This document shows positions 1-8,852 of a DNA stretch of 64,000 nt, in pieces. The translations under genes were made by a program, and so were the position numbers. The notes below the pieces were generated by a model. It was given only the letters and a program-made list of their open reading frames with translations, did no database searches and was not told where the DNA came from. The number at the start of each line of letters is the position of its first letter. Position 1 is the first letter of the stretch. This DNA is from Hydrogenophaga crocea (GTDB lineage: Bacteria > Pseudomonadota > Gammaproteobacteria > Burkholderiales > Burkholderiaceae_C), in contig NZ_CP049989.1 in the NCBI RefSeq assembly GCF_011388215.1, forward strand, positions 3,162,001 through 3,226,000, in the 5' to 3' direction.

Positions 1-247
1 TGGACGCGAGCGCGAAGGCCGCCAGACCGGGCCGGTCGCGCTCGTGGCGGCCGACGATCTGGGCCGCGAACAGCTGCGCGAGCGCCGCGCCCGCGCCGTT
101 GCCGCAACTGAGCAGCCGGCCGCCCCCCGTGAGGCCCGCGAGCAGGGCGGCCACGGCCGCCTCGATCAGGGGCGCGAGCGTGGGCGCGCTCTGGTACTTC
201 AGGTCGGCGCTGTCGATGAACTGCTGCTGGATGCGCTGCAAGAGCAT
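1..247 (-). CDS. diaA: DiaA-like SIS-domain protein (partial, N-terminal 82 residues)
   Basis: The minus-strand frame opens at an ATG ending at 247 and runs off the left edge. The visible N-terminus starts MLLQRIQQQFIDSADLKYQ and continues into LLSCGNGAGAALAQLFAAQ. That is the glycine-rich sugar-phosphate loop of SIS (sugar isomerase) proteins of the GmhA/DiaA group. It lies just downstream of yraN, and yraN-diaA divergent from rsmI is a conserved proteobacterial arrangement. This favours DiaA, the DnaA-binding initiation regulator, over the paralogous heptose isomerase GmhA. The C-terminal half is outside the window, so the assignment rests on the loop and on synteny. Confidence 0.8.
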   Translation of the reverse strand, partial: MLLQRIQQQFIDSADLKYQSAPTLAPLIEAAVAALLAGLTGGGRLLSCGNGAGAALAQLFAAQIVGRHERDRPGLAAFALAS

Positions 248-274
248 GGGGCGATGATAGCGGCGGGGTTCGTA

Positions 275-670
275 TCAAAAAGCGTCACCAGCATCGAAAG
301 CGGCGCGCAACCATTGCGGCGCTTCATCGCCTTCGAACAGCACGGCGTCGAAGCGGCACCTGGGCGTGGACCGCATGCGCGCCAGAAAGTGCCGCGCCGC
401 GAACACGATGCGCCGCCGCTTCACCGAACCGATGCTCGCGGCCGCGCCGCCGTGGTCGCCCGCGCGGCGCTGGCGCACCTCCACGAAGACCAGCGTGCCA
501 TCGGGCTCCCGCATAATCAGGTCGACCTCGCCGCCCCCGCGCCCGGGGGTGCGGAAGTTGCGCATCACCAACTGCAGGCCGGCCCGGCTCAGCAGCGCCA
601 GCGCCAGGTCTTCGGCCTGCCGCCCCAGGGCGGTCGGCGACGCCGGCGACGGCTTTTCATTGCCCCTCAC
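275..670 (-). CDS. yraN: YraN / UPF0102 family endonuclease-like protein
   Basis: 131 residues, the usual length for the family. The sequence contains GRQAEDLALALL, then GEVDLIMREPDGTLVFVEVR, the restriction-endonuclease-fold core with the E-V-D...E-V-R pattern of UPF0102 proteins. The cellular role is not established; a Holliday-junction or nuclease-like activity is suspected from the fold. Its ATG at 668-670 abuts the GTG start of rsmI at 671, so the two genes diverge with no spacer between start codons. diaA follows 27 bases downstream on the same strand and is probably cotranscribed. Confidence 0.88.
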   Translation of the reverse strand: MRGNEKPSPASPTALGRQAEDLALALLSRAGLQLVMRNFRTPGRGGGEVDLIMREPDGTLVFVEVRQRRAGDHGGAAASIGSVKRRRIVFAARHFLARMRSTPRCRFDAVLFEGDEAPQWLRAAFDAGDAF

Positions 671-1585
671 GTGTCACTCCCTTCGATCGATCTGCTCACC
701 GCCGCGCGCCTGGCCGCGGGAGCCCAGCATTTTCCGAACGGGACGCTGTACCTGCTGGCCACCCCGATCGGAAATCGCGCAGACATCACATTTCGCGCGC
801 TGCACCTGCTCGACCTGGCCGACGCCGTGGCCTGCGAGGACACGCGCCACACCGCCGCGCTGTTGCAGGCCTACGGCCTGCACAAGCCCCTGATCGCGGC
901 GCACGAGCACAACGAGCGCGAGGCCGCGCAGGCCGTGATCGAGCGTTTGCGCCAGGGCCAGCGCGTGGCCTACGTGAGCGACGCCGGCACGCCCGGCCTG
1001 AGCGACCCGGGTGCGCGCCTGGTGGCCGAAGCCCGCGCCGCGGGCTTTCGCTGCGTGCCGCTGCCGGGCGCGAGCGCGCTGACCGCACTGCTCAGCGTGG
1101 CGGGCGAGGTGGCGGGCGAGGGCCGCTTTCGCTTCGCGGGCTTTCTGCCGCCCAAGGGTGCGGAGCGCGAGCGCGCGCTGCAGGCCATCGCGGCCAGCCC
1201 CGAGGCCTGCGCCCTGCTAGAGGCGCCGCACCGCATCGAGGCGCTCGCGGTCTCATTGGCCGCGCACCTGGGCCCGCGCGCGGTGACCGTCGGGCGCGAG
1301 CTCACCAAGCAGTTCGAAGAGGTGGACACCGTGGCCGCGGCCGCGCTGCCCGGCTGGCTCGCTGCCCACCCGCAGCGCACGCGCGGTGAATTCGCGCTGC
1401 TGGTGCACGCGCTCGCGCCCGGGCCCGCGTCCGAAGGCGAGGTGGATGCCGAGGCCCTGCGCGTGCTCGACACGCTGCTCGAGGAGTTGCCGCTGAAGTC
1501 GGCGGTGAAACTGGCCGCCCGCCTCACGGGCCGGCCGCGCAACGCGCTCTACGAGGCCGCGCTGGCGCGCAAACCCCAGGCCTGA
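671..1585 (+). CDS. rsmI: 16S rRNA 2'-O-methyltransferase RsmI
   Basis: Methylates the ribose of C1402 in 16S rRNA, in the decoding centre, using S-adenosylmethionine. The open frame extends upstream to position 44, but recognisable homology begins only near GTLYLLATPIGNRADITFRA (the tetrapyrrole-methylase fold start). GTG at 671 is therefore chosen, giving 304 residues, close to the family norm of about 290. The motifs ACEDTRHT, YVSDAGTPGLSDPG and LPGASALTALL are all present. The upstream extension is an antisense shadow of yraN and diaA. Confidence 0.93.
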   Translation: MSLPSIDLLTAARLAAGAQHFPNGTLYLLATPIGNRADITFRALHLLDLADAVACEDTRHTAALLQAYGLHKPLIAAHEHNEREAAQAVIERLRQGQRVAYVSDAGTPGLSDPGARLVAEARAAGFRCVPLPGASALTALLSVAGEVAGEGRFRFAGFLPPKGAERERALQAIAASPEACALLEAPHRIEALAVSLAAHLGPRAVTVGRELTKQFEEVDTVAAAALPGWLAAHPQRTRGEFALLVHALAPGPASEGEVDAEALRVLDTLLEELPLKSAVKLAARLTGRPRNALYEAALARKPQA

Positions 1586-1586
1586 G

Positions 1587-1898
1587 TCAGGGCTGGCGCG
1601 AGGGCCCGCGCGCGTCGGGAATCTCGCGCGCTTCCACGTCGACGACCTCGCCACGCGGCGCTGCGGCCGGCTGGCCCCAGCCGCCCTGGGCGAAGCGCTG
1701 CGAACGCTCGCGCATGCGCGCGAACAGCACCACGGGCGCCGGCTTGCGGCCCGTGAGCAGCGAAAACAGCGAGAGCCCGAGCACCGCCAGCAGCGAGGCG
1801 AGCAACAGGCTCAGCAGGAAGACCGCGGCGGCCAGGCCCAGCGCCAGGCGCAGCACGGTGCGGCCCAGGCGGCCCAGCAGATCGGCAACAGCGTTCAT
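1587..1898 (-). CDS. small membrane protein of unknown function
   Basis: 103 residues from ATG at 1898; an alternative ATG at 1946 would add 16 residues with no obvious signal. One strongly hydrophobic stretch covers roughly residues 15-48 (LRLALGLAAAVFLLSLLLAS and onward). A basic loop and a Pro/Ala-rich, acidic tail ending ARGPSRQP follow. I do not recognise a family. It lies between rsmI (convergent, 1 base between stops) and the DUF502 gene (divergent). A short inner-membrane protein is all the sequence supports. Confidence 0.6.
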   Translation of the reverse strand: MNAVADLLGRLGRTVLRLALGLAAAVFLLSLLLASLLAVLGLSLFSLLTGRKPAPVVLFARMRERSQRFAQGGWGQPAAAPRGEVVDVEAREIPDARGPSRQP

Positions 1899-2050
1899 GG
1901 GTGACAGAGCGGTGTCAGGCACAGGAGTTCCGGCGATGAAAAACACAGCACCCAGCTGCGGCCGGGCACTCGGCTTGCAAGCGCCGCCCGTCGGCGCCGC
2001 CGCGGCGCCATCGCCGGCTGCTATTCTCCCCCGCGTCCCGACCCCACACC

Positions 2051-2650
2051 ATGAAGTCCCGACTGACCCAAATCTTCCTGCGCGGCCTGCTGGCCTTCCT
2101 GCCAGTGGCGCTCACGCTCTATGTGCTCTACCTGTTCGTGGCCTGGACCGAGCGGCTCGCCATGGGCCTGATCCGGCCCTTCATCGGCGACTTCTACCTG
2201 CCCGGCCTGGGCATCGTGATCGCGGGCTCGCTGATCTTCGGTCTGGGCATGCTGGTGTCGCACCCGGGCTTTTCGCGCGTGCTGGCCTGGGCCGAGCTGC
2301 CCTTCACCAACCTGCCGGTGGTCAAGAGCATCTACTCGTCGCTCAAGAACTTCGCCGAGTACTTCGCGCCCCACGGCAAAGACCAGCCGCAGCAGCAGGT
2401 GGTGCTGCTGCGCGCACCCGGCCAGGACATGTCCATCGTGGGCCTGGTGACGCGGCAGAACTTCAGCGGCCTGCCGGGCGCGCTCGGCGCGCTCGACCAG
2501 GTCGCCGTGTACCTGCCCATGGGCTACATGATCGGCGGCTACACCGTGTTCGTGCCGCGCGACTGGATCACGCCCATCGACATGTCGGTCGAGGAGGCGA
2601 TGCGCTCCTCGCTGATCGCCTGGATGTCATCCAACCGGGACCCGGGCTGA
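2051..2650 (+). CDS. DUF502 family membrane protein
   Basis: 199 residues. Two N-terminal transmembrane segments (LLAFLPVALTLYVLYLFVAW near residue 13, and GLGIVIAGSLIFGLGMLV near residue 52) are followed by a soluble beta-rich region. That region contains LPVVKSIYSSLKNFAEYF and VYLPMGYMIGGYTVFVPRDW, the signature blocks of DUF502. Function is unknown. The next gene starts 8 bases downstream, so the two are likely cotranscribed. Confidence 0.88.
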   Translation: MKSRLTQIFLRGLLAFLPVALTLYVLYLFVAWTERLAMGLIRPFIGDFYLPGLGIVIAGSLIFGLGMLVSHPGFSRVLAWAELPFTNLPVVKSIYSSLKNFAEYFAPHGKDQPQQQVVLLRAPGQDMSIVGLVTRQNFSGLPGALGALDQVAVYLPMGYMIGGYTVFVPRDWITPIDMSVEEAMRSSLIAWMSSNRDPG

Positions 2651-2657
2651 CGCCGCC

Positions 2658-3677
2658 ATGGACTCGCTGACGCAGGTGGCACTGGGCGCGGCGGTGACGG
2701 TGGCCGTCATGGGACGGCGCACGGCCGTGTGGAAATCGGCGCTCTGGGGCGCCGTGGCCGGCACCCTGCCCGACCTCGACGCCCTCATCGACCACGGCGA
2801 TGCCGTGCTCAACATGGTGCTGCACCGGGGCGAATCGCACGCGCTGTTCTACCTGACGCTGTTCGCGCCCCTGATGGCCTGGCTCGTGGCGCGCCTGCAC
2901 GGCGAGGGCGCGCTGTGGCGGCGCTGGTGGCTGGCCCTGTGGCTCGCGCTGGTCACGCACCCGCTGCTCGACACCATGACGGTGTACGGCACGCAGCTGC
3001 TGCTGCCCTTCACCAACCACCCCTACGGCGTGGGCAGCGTGTTCATCATCGACCCGCTCTACACCGTGCCGCTGCTGATTGGCCTGGTGCTGGCGCTGCG
3101 CACGCCCCTGGCCGTGGGCCTGAAGGCCAACGCCGCGGGGCTGCTGCTGAGCAGCGCCTACCTGGTGTGGAGCGTGCTCGTGCAGCAGCACGTGGAGCTG
3201 GTGGCGCGCGACTCGCTGCAACGCCAGGGCATCGCCGCCGACGCGGTGCTGGTCACGCCCGCGCCGTTCAACACCGTGCTCTGGCGCGTGGTGGCCATGA
3301 CCGACACCGAGTACGTCGAGGGCTACCACTCGCTGCTCGACAACCCGCCGGTGATCGAATGGCACCGCTTCGACCGCGGCGCCGAACTCGCGGCCGCGCA
3401 CGGCGACGTGGAGGGCCTGCGCCGCCTGGCCGCGTTCACCCATGGCTTCTACAGCGTGCACGAACACGACGGCCGCCTCTTCGTGACCGACCTGCGCATG
3501 GGCCAGGAGCCGAGCTACATCTTCCGCTTCGACCTCGGCACCATGACCGAGCGCGCGCACGGCCCGGTGGCCGCGCAACTCAGCGGCGAGCGCATGGACA
3601 TGCGCGCCGGCCTGCAGTGGCTGTGGCCGCGCCTGCTGGGCCAGCCGCTGCCGCCGCCGGGCCTGAACCTGCCCTGA
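2658..3677 (+). CDS. YdjM/YbcI-type membrane-bound metal-dependent hydrolase family protein
   Basis: 339 residues, inner membrane. The N-terminus MDSLTQVALGAAVTVAVMG followed by GTLPDLDALIDHGD, HRGESHALFY and THPLLDTM matches the conserved His/Asp pattern of the DUF457 (LexA-regulated YdjM-like) family. Four or five transmembrane segments occupy the first half. The C-terminal half, from about residue 180, is a soluble domain of unknown role. The family is annotated as metal-dependent hydrolase by motif only; no substrate is known. Confidence 0.85.
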   Translation: MDSLTQVALGAAVTVAVMGRRTAVWKSALWGAVAGTLPDLDALIDHGDAVLNMVLHRGESHALFYLTLFAPLMAWLVARLHGEGALWRRWWLALWLALVTHPLLDTMTVYGTQLLLPFTNHPYGVGSVFIIDPLYTVPLLIGLVLALRTPLAVGLKANAAGLLLSSAYLVWSVLVQQHVELVARDSLQRQGIAADAVLVTPAPFNTVLWRVVAMTDTEYVEGYHSLLDNPPVIEWHRFDRGAELAAAHGDVEGLRRLAAFTHGFYSVHEHDGRLFVTDLRMGQEPSYIFRFDLGTMTERAHGPVAAQLSGERMDMRAGLQWLWPRLLGQPLPPPGLNLP

Positions 3678-3683
3678 GCGGGC

Positions 3684-4157
3684 TCAGCCGAGCAGCAGCG
3701 TCACCACCACGATCGCCAGGCCGATCAGCAGGTTCACGAACACCCAGGTGCGGACCTTGGCCTGCGCCGCGGCGCCTGCGGCCCAGTCACCGGCCGCCAC
3801 GGCGCGCGACAGACGCTTGTACAGCGCAAAACGGATGTGGCCGAAGATGGCCATCATCACCAGGCCCAGCGTGGCCATGACGGTCCAGTGCAGCGGCATG
3901 TGAAAGGGCACGCCGGCCTGCACCGAGGCCTTGGCCACGCGGCCGATCATCCACAGCCCCGTGACCAGCACCAGCGGCGCGGCCACCAGCACCGCCTGGA
4001 AGAAGCGGCCCAGCACGGCGTGCACGAGGCGCAGCCGCTGCTCGGGGCCGGGCAGCACACCCAGCGAGGGGCGCAGGCAGAAGTGGGCGAAGAGCATGCC
4101 GCCGACCCAAAGCACCACCGCGAGCACGTGAACGAGTTTGAGGAGTGAATCGATCAT
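3684..4157 (-). CDS. CopD-family integral membrane protein
   Basis: 157 residues from ATG at 4157. Four hydrophobic segments are visible. The first reads LLKLVHVLAVVLWVGGMLFA, the His-containing opening typical of CopD/DUF2269-like proteins, and the third includes PLHWTVMATLGLVMMAIFGH. The histidines in helices 1 and 3 could bind metal or haem, as proposed for the family. It is convergent with the YdjM-like gene and lies 11 bases downstream of the dinG start-side neighbour on the same strand order (dinG is upstream). A role in copper uptake is an inference from family name alone. Confidence 0.7.
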   Translation of the reverse strand: MIDSLLKLVHVLAVVLWVGGMLFAHFCLRPSLGVLPGPEQRLRLVHAVLGRFFQAVLVAAPLVLVTGLWMIGRVAKASVQAGVPFHMPLHWTVMATLGLVMMAIFGHIRFALYKRLSRAVAAGDWAAGAAAQAKVRTWVFVNLLIGLAIVVVTLLLG

Positions 4158-4168
4158 GGGGCGGATCT

Positions 4169-6376
4169 TCACACATCCGCCGTCACGCCCGCCTGCCGTT
4201 TCTGCAGGCGGTACGGCGGCAGGCCTTTGAGCATGCGCCGGCCGTACGACTGGCGCAGCAGCCGCGCGTCGTAGCAGACCACGGTGGCTTCGTCGGTCTC
4301 GGTGCGCAGCGCGCGGCCGGTCCATTGCAGCAGCCGCGCACCGGTGGCGGGCACCACGAGCTCGCTGAACGGGTCGCGGCCCTGGGCCTTGAGCCAATCG
4401 GCGCGCGCCTGGCCCACCGGGTCGCTCGGTGAGGCGAAGGGCAGCTTGGTGATGAACACCCACTCGCAGAGCTCGCCCGGCAGGTCCAGGCCTTCGCCGA
4501 ACGATTGCAGGCCGAACAGGATCGAGGGCTCGCCGTCGGCCACGCGCTGCGCGTGGCGCTTGAGCAGCGCGGTGCGCGAGGCCTCGCCCTGCACCAGCAC
4601 GCGCGCGCGCAGGTCGGCGTTCGCGCCGCGTTCGAGCAGGCCGGTGGCGCTGCGCATCTGCGCGCGCGAGGTGAACAGCACCAGCGCACCGCGACGCACC
4701 TCGCGCAGATCGGCCATGAGCAGCTCGAGCATCTCGCGCGTGTAGCCGTCCACGTCCTTGGGGTCGGCCTCGGTGTGCACCACCACGAGCCGGCCCTGCC
4801 TGGCGTGGTCGAAGGGGCTTTGCACCATGCGCGTGACCGTGGCCGCGTCCCAGGCCAGGCCGGCCTCGTGCAGGAAGTGCTCGAAGCCGCCGCAGGTGAC
4901 CAGCGAGGCCGAGGTGACCACCGCGCCGCGCACGTGCTTCCACAAGTGGTGGTGCAGCAGGCTGCCCGGCTGCAGCGGGCAGGCGTGCGCGCTGAGCGTG
5001 ACCATGCCGTGCTGCACGCCGGCCTGCAGCCACTTGGCCAGCGGCGGCCCGCCGGCCTCGCCGCCCTGCAGCCACAGGCCTGCGGTCTCGTGCAGGCTTT
5101 GCAGGCGCGGCGCGAAGCGGCCGATGCGCGCGTAGTGCTCGGCGCTGCGCGTGGCCTCGCCGGGGTTCTCGCGCGCGTTGGCGCGCAGTTGCACCGCGAG
5201 CGCCTCGGCGAGCTTGAGCAGCACGCCCGCGTGGGCCTGCAGCGTGGCCAGCGGTTCGGTCCATTCGCCGGGCAGCAGGCCGTTGTCGAAGCGGTGCGCC
5301 AGCGGCGGCGCCTCGGACGCGAGATCGCGCACCGCGGGGCCCACGGCCGCCATGCCCAGTCGCGCGAGCTCGGCCAGCGCGGCCTTGGCGCCGCGCGCGT
5401 GCTCGTTCAGGTCCACGCCGTGCGGGTGCGCAATGGCCTTGGCCACCTCGTCGAAGGCCTTGGGCAGGCGGTCGAGCCAGGTGCCGTGCATCAGGTCCAT
5501 GTGCGCGGTGAACTGGCCCTGGGCCACGTCGGGCAGGTGGTGCGCCTCGTCGAGCACCAGGTAGCAGTCCTGCGGCTTGGGCAGGGCGTGAAGGCCCAGC
5601 GTGGACAGCAGCAGGTCGTGGTTGACCACGATCACCTGCGCGTGCGCGAGCCGGTTGCGCGCCTGGTAGTAGCTGCAGCCGTTGTAGGCCGGGCAGTGGC
5701 GCGCGGTGCAGGTGTGGCGCTCGGCCGCCACCGGCGCCCAGAGCGCGCCCTCGGGCGGCTCGGCGAGGCGGTCGCGGTCGCCGTCCCAGTCGCCCTGGTC
5801 GAGCGCGATGGCCCAGCGGGCGTAGGTCTGGGTGCGTTCGGCCAGGTCGCCCGCGGGCCGGGTGCCGGGCTCGCCCTCGAAGAGGTCGGCGCTGCCGTCG
5901 TCGCCCGCGGCCAGGGTGTCGAGCTTGAGCCGGCACACGTAGCGCCCGCGCCCCTTGGCGAGTGCATAGGCAAAGGGCTGCGGCATGAGCGCTGCGAGCG
6001 CGGGCAGGTCCTTGGCGATCAGCTGTTCCTGCAGCGCCACCGTGGCGGTGCTGATGATCACGCGGCGCTCCTGCGCGAGCGCGAGCGGGATCACCGTGGC
6101 CGCGTAGGCCGCCGACTTGCCCACGCCGGTGCCCGCCTGCACCACCGCGATGCCGCGCTCGGGCCGGCCCGCCTCGCCCGACACGCTGTCGTCGCCGAGC
6201 TTCACGCCCGCGAGCGTCTCGGCAATGAAGGCGGCCATTTCGCGCTGGCCTGCGCGGGCGCGAAAGCCCGGGGCGCGCGCCACCACGTGGTCGAAGGCGG
6301 CCAGCGCGAGGGCTTCGCGCGCCAGGTCGCCCTGCGGCGCGGCGGATGGGGGGGAGGCGGGGGACGGATCGCTCAT
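4169..6376 (-). CDS. dinG: ATP-dependent DNA helicase DinG (XPD-like, Fe-S)
   Basis: 735 residues, close to E. coli DinG. Superfamily 2 helicase, 5'-3', implicated in R-loop and damage processing. Walker A is AGTGVGKS at 81-88 and the DEAH box is LVLDEAHHLPD around 274-283. Four cysteines at about 148, 223, 228 and 234 (YVCRL; CTARHCPAYNGC) form the XPD-type Fe-S cluster site. C-terminal motifs include FGLQSFGEGLDLPG and the motif VI block QWTGRALRTETD. ATG at 6376 (MSDPSPASPP) is chosen because the longer frame upstream has no homology and overlaps the divergent patatin promoter region. Confidence 0.93.
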   Translation of the reverse strand: MSDPSPASPPSAAPQGDLAREALALAAFDHVVARAPGFRARAGQREMAAFIAETLAGVKLGDDSVSGEAGRPERGIAVVQAGTGVGKSAAYAATVIPLALAQERRVIISTATVALQEQLIAKDLPALAALMPQPFAYALAKGRGRYVCRLKLDTLAAGDDGSADLFEGEPGTRPAGDLAERTQTYARWAIALDQGDWDGDRDRLAEPPEGALWAPVAAERHTCTARHCPAYNGCSYYQARNRLAHAQVIVVNHDLLLSTLGLHALPKPQDCYLVLDEAHHLPDVAQGQFTAHMDLMHGTWLDRLPKAFDEVAKAIAHPHGVDLNEHARGAKAALAELARLGMAAVGPAVRDLASEAPPLAHRFDNGLLPGEWTEPLATLQAHAGVLLKLAEALAVQLRANARENPGEATRSAEHYARIGRFAPRLQSLHETAGLWLQGGEAGGPPLAKWLQAGVQHGMVTLSAHACPLQPGSLLHHHLWKHVRGAVVTSASLVTCGGFEHFLHEAGLAWDAATVTRMVQSPFDHARQGRLVVVHTEADPKDVDGYTREMLELLMADLREVRRGALVLFTSRAQMRSATGLLERGANADLRARVLVQGEASRTALLKRHAQRVADGEPSILFGLQSFGEGLDLPGELCEWVFITKLPFASPSDPVGQARADWLKAQGRDPFSELVVPATGARLLQWTGRALRTETDEATVVCYDARLLRQSYGRRMLKGLPPYRLQKRQAGVTADV

Positions 6377-6443
6377 GCAGCCCGGCATTGTCGCCGTTGG
6401 CCCGCCTTTCCCCCTGGTCATGTTGCGGAGCAACAATGCGCGC

Positions 6444-7517
6444 ATGGCCATCCGCAAGACCCCCCCTCCCTCCATCCAGAAGATCGACCTGGCGCTGCAG
6501 GGCGGCGGCTCGCACGGCGCCTTCACCTGGGGCGTGCTCGACCGCCTGCTCGACGACGACACGCTGGAGATCGCCGCCATCAGCGGCACCAGCGCAGGCG
6601 CCATGAACGCAGTGGCCCTGGCCGCGGGCCTGATGGAAGGCGGCCGCGAAGGCGCGCGCGCCGCGCTCAAGCGCTTCTGGACCCGCGTGGGCGAGCTCTC
6701 GCCTTTCGGCGCCGCGGGCGGCGGCGTCGAACCCTGGCTCGACCCCGAGAGCCCCTGGGCCGCGCCCTGGCTGGCGCCCGCGCGCGCCTACGCGCAGTGG
6801 TTCAGCGCCCAGGTCTCGCCCTACCAGTTCAACCCGCTCAACCTCAATCCGCTGCGCCGCATCCTGCTCGACACGGTGGACTTCGAGAGGGTTCGCCACT
6901 GCCACAAGACGCGGCTGTTCATCTCGGCCACACGCGTGCGCACCGGCGGGCTGCGCATCTTCGACCAGCACGAGCTCACGCCCGAGGTGGTGCTGGCCTC
7001 GGCCTGCCTGCCCCTGCTGTTCCAGGCGGTCGAGATCGACGGCGAGGCCTACTGGGACGGCGGCTACGCGGGCAACCCCTCGCTGATGCCGCTGGTGCTC
7101 GACACCCCGGCCGACGACCTGCTGGTGGTGCAGATCAACCCCGCCGAGCGCGCCGCGCTGCCCACGCGGGCGGGCGAGATCCTCGACCGCATCAACGAGG
7201 TCACCTTCAACGCCAGCCTGCTGCGCGAGCTGCGCTCGATCGCGCTGCTCAAGCAGGTGCTCGCGGCCGAGGGCTGGGTCGCGCGCCAGCTGCGCAGCCC
7301 GGTGCTGCGCGGCATCGAGCGGCTGCGGCTGCACCGCGTGGACGGCGGCGACGCGCTCGCCGCCCACGGCGCGGGCAGCAAGACGCGCACCGACCCGGCC
7401 TTCCTCGAGCGCCTGTTCGCGCAGGGCCGCGAGGCCGCCGAACACTGGTTCAAGGACCACCGCAGCGCCATTGGCGTGCGCAGCACCATCGACGTGGACG
7501 CCGCGGCCCGCGGCTGA
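6444..7517 (+). CDS. patatin-like phospholipase / serine acyl hydrolase
   Basis: 357 residues from ATG at 6444 (an in-frame ATG at 6420 would add eight). The oxyanion loop GGGSHG lies at 20-25, the nucleophile elbow GTSAG has Ser near residue 50, and the catalytic Asp is in WDGGYAG near 205. The Ser-Asp dyad is complete, so activity is expected on lipid acyl esters. No signal peptide or transmembrane helix is seen, so the enzyme is probably cytoplasmic or membrane-associated. It is divergent from dinG, and the TraB-like gene begins 22 bases after its stop. Confidence 0.9.
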   Translation: MAIRKTPPPSIQKIDLALQGGGSHGAFTWGVLDRLLDDDTLEIAAISGTSAGAMNAVALAAGLMEGGREGARAALKRFWTRVGELSPFGAAGGGVEPWLDPESPWAAPWLAPARAYAQWFSAQVSPYQFNPLNLNPLRRILLDTVDFERVRHCHKTRLFISATRVRTGGLRIFDQHELTPEVVLASACLPLLFQAVEIDGEAYWDGGYAGNPSLMPLVLDTPADDLLVVQINPAERAALPTRAGEILDRINEVTFNASLLRELRSIALLKQVLAAEGWVARQLRSPVLRGIERLRLHRVDGGDALAAHGAGSKTRTDPAFLERLFAQGREAAEHWFKDHRSAIGVRSTIDVDAAARG

Positions 7518-7539
7518 ACGCCGCCGCCACAATCGCGCC

Positions 7540-8517
7540 ATGCTCACACGCCTGCTGCGCGGCCTGCTCGCGCTCGCCATCGCCGGCCCGCTGGCCGCCC
7601 AGACCCCGACACCGGCGCTCTCGCCGCCCACCCCGGCCCCCGCCGCCTGCCCGCCCCAGGCCCAGGTGCCCGGCCCGCAGCAGCTGCAGGCCGCGCAGGC
7701 GCAGGCGCGCGACCGCGGCGCGCTGTGGCGGCTCGAACGCGAGGGCCGCACGTCCTGGCTCTACGGCACGCTGCACGTGGGCAAGCTCGAATGGGCCTTC
7801 CCCGGGCCGCAGGTGCTGCAGGCCTTGCGCAGCAGCGACAGCGTGGCGCTCGAACTCGACGTGAGCGACCCCGCGCTGGCGCAGCAGCTGCGCGACGGCC
7901 TCGCCGGGCCCGCCCCCACCCCGCCGGCCGCGCTGCAGCAGCGGCTCGACCGCCAGATCGCCGCCGCCTGCGTGCCGGCCGCGGCGTTCGCGGCCCTGCA
8001 CCCGCTGCAGCAAGGCATGGCCCTGCTGCTGCTCGACGCGCGCTGGATCGGCCTGGACCCGGGCTACGGCGTCGAGCACGTGCTCGCGGGTTTCGCCAAG
8101 TCCAGCCGGCGCCCGCTGATCGCGCTCGAAACGGCCCGGCAGCAGCTGCAGGCCCTGGCGCCCGCCACGCCCGAAGAGGCCTTGCGCGCGCTCGACGGCA
8201 CGCTCACGCTGCTCGAAAGCGGCCGCTCGCGCGAGGTGCTCGCGCGGCTCGCACAGGCCTGGGCCGACGGCGACCTCGACACCGTGGCCCGCTACGAAAG
8301 CTGGTGCGACTGCGCCACCACCGACGACGACCGCGCGGCGCTGCGCCGGCTCAACGACGGGCGCAACCCGCACCTGGCCGATCGCATCGCGGCCCTGCAC
8401 GGCGAAGGCCGCCGCCTGTTCGCCGCTGTCGGCCTGCTGCACATGACGGGCGAGCAGGCGCTGCCGCGGCTGCTCGCCGAACGCGGCTTTCGCGTGGCGC
8501 GCGTGCCGCTACAGTGA
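7540..8517 (+). CDS. TraB/GumN family protein (secreted or lipid-anchored hydrolase-like)
   Basis: 325 residues from ATG at 7540. An N-terminal signal-like stretch (LLRGLLALAIAGPLAAQ) is followed by a Pro/Ala-rich linker. The conserved core starts LWRLEREGRTSWLYGTLHVG, the family's opening G-T-x-H motif. Later blocks include ETARQQLQAL and the C-terminal FAAVGLLHMTGEQALPRLL. Members of this family (gut esterase-like, TIKI/PrgY relatives) are thought to be metal-dependent peptidases, but no bacterial substrate is known. Export to the periplasm is inferred from the N-terminus. Confidence 0.82.
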   Translation: MLTRLLRGLLALAIAGPLAAQTPTPALSPPTPAPAACPPQAQVPGPQQLQAAQAQARDRGALWRLEREGRTSWLYGTLHVGKLEWAFPGPQVLQALRSSDSVALELDVSDPALAQQLRDGLAGPAPTPPAALQQRLDRQIAAACVPAAAFAALHPLQQGMALLLLDARWIGLDPGYGVEHVLAGFAKSSRRPLIALETARQQLQALAPATPEEALRALDGTLTLLESGRSREVLARLAQAWADGDLDTVARYESWCDCATTDDDRAALRRLNDGRNPHLADRIAALHGEGRRLFAAVGLLHMTGEQALPRLLAERGFRVARVPLQ

Positions 8518-8557
8518 CAGGCCGCGCCCTTCCTCCCACCCAACGCCCCCTACCGCC

Positions 8558-8845
8558 ATGCCCCACCCCATCCAGCACGAAGAGCCCGGCCCGACCGGCG
8601 CCTTTTTCTACGAGCACGGCGGCGAGCGCCTGGCCGAGATGACCTACAGCCGCACCAACGCCTCGCTGATCATCATCGACCACACCGGGGTCGACGAGCG
8701 TCTCAAGGGCCAGGGCGTGGGCCGCGAGCTGCTCGACGCGCTCGTGGCCTGGGCGCGCGAAACGCAAACCCGGGTGATCGCGCTGTGCCCCTTCGCCAAG
8801 GCCCAGTTCGACAAGGACCCCTCGATCCGCGACGTGCTGAAGTGA
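8558..8845 (+). CDS. small GNAT-type N-acetyltransferase (GCN5-related, YjdJ-like)
   Basis: 95 residues, the size of the short single-domain GNAT subfamily. The acetyl-CoA loop is visible as RLKGQGVGRELLDALVAWA. It is followed by TRVIALCPFAKAQFDKDP, whose C-P-F-A-K block is typical of this subfamily. Substrate is unknown. It is convergent with the histidine kinase that ends 7 bases away. Confidence 0.88.
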   Translation: MPHPIQHEEPGPTGAFFYEHGGERLAEMTYSRTNASLIIIDHTGVDERLKGQGVGRELLDALVAWARETQTRVIALCPFAKAQFDKDPSIRDVLK

Positions 8846-8852
8846 GCCGCGC

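Noticed and set aside
1..247. GmhA (sedoheptulose-7-phosphate isomerase) for the left partial gene
   Set aside because: The SIS loop alone cannot separate GmhA from DiaA, but the yraN-diaA/rsmI gene order favours DiaA.
44..670. N-terminal extension of RsmI by 209 residues
   Set aside because: It is antisense to yraN and diaA, has no methyltransferase homology, and would make RsmI far longer than its family.
3684..7751. Very long minus-strand open frame (1355 codons) spanning CopD, dinG and the patatin gene
   Set aside because: Only its last 157 codons (the CopD-like protein) have a protein pattern. The rest is low-complexity Arg/Ala/Gly-rich sequence antisense or out of frame to dinG and patatin, a common artefact at high GC.
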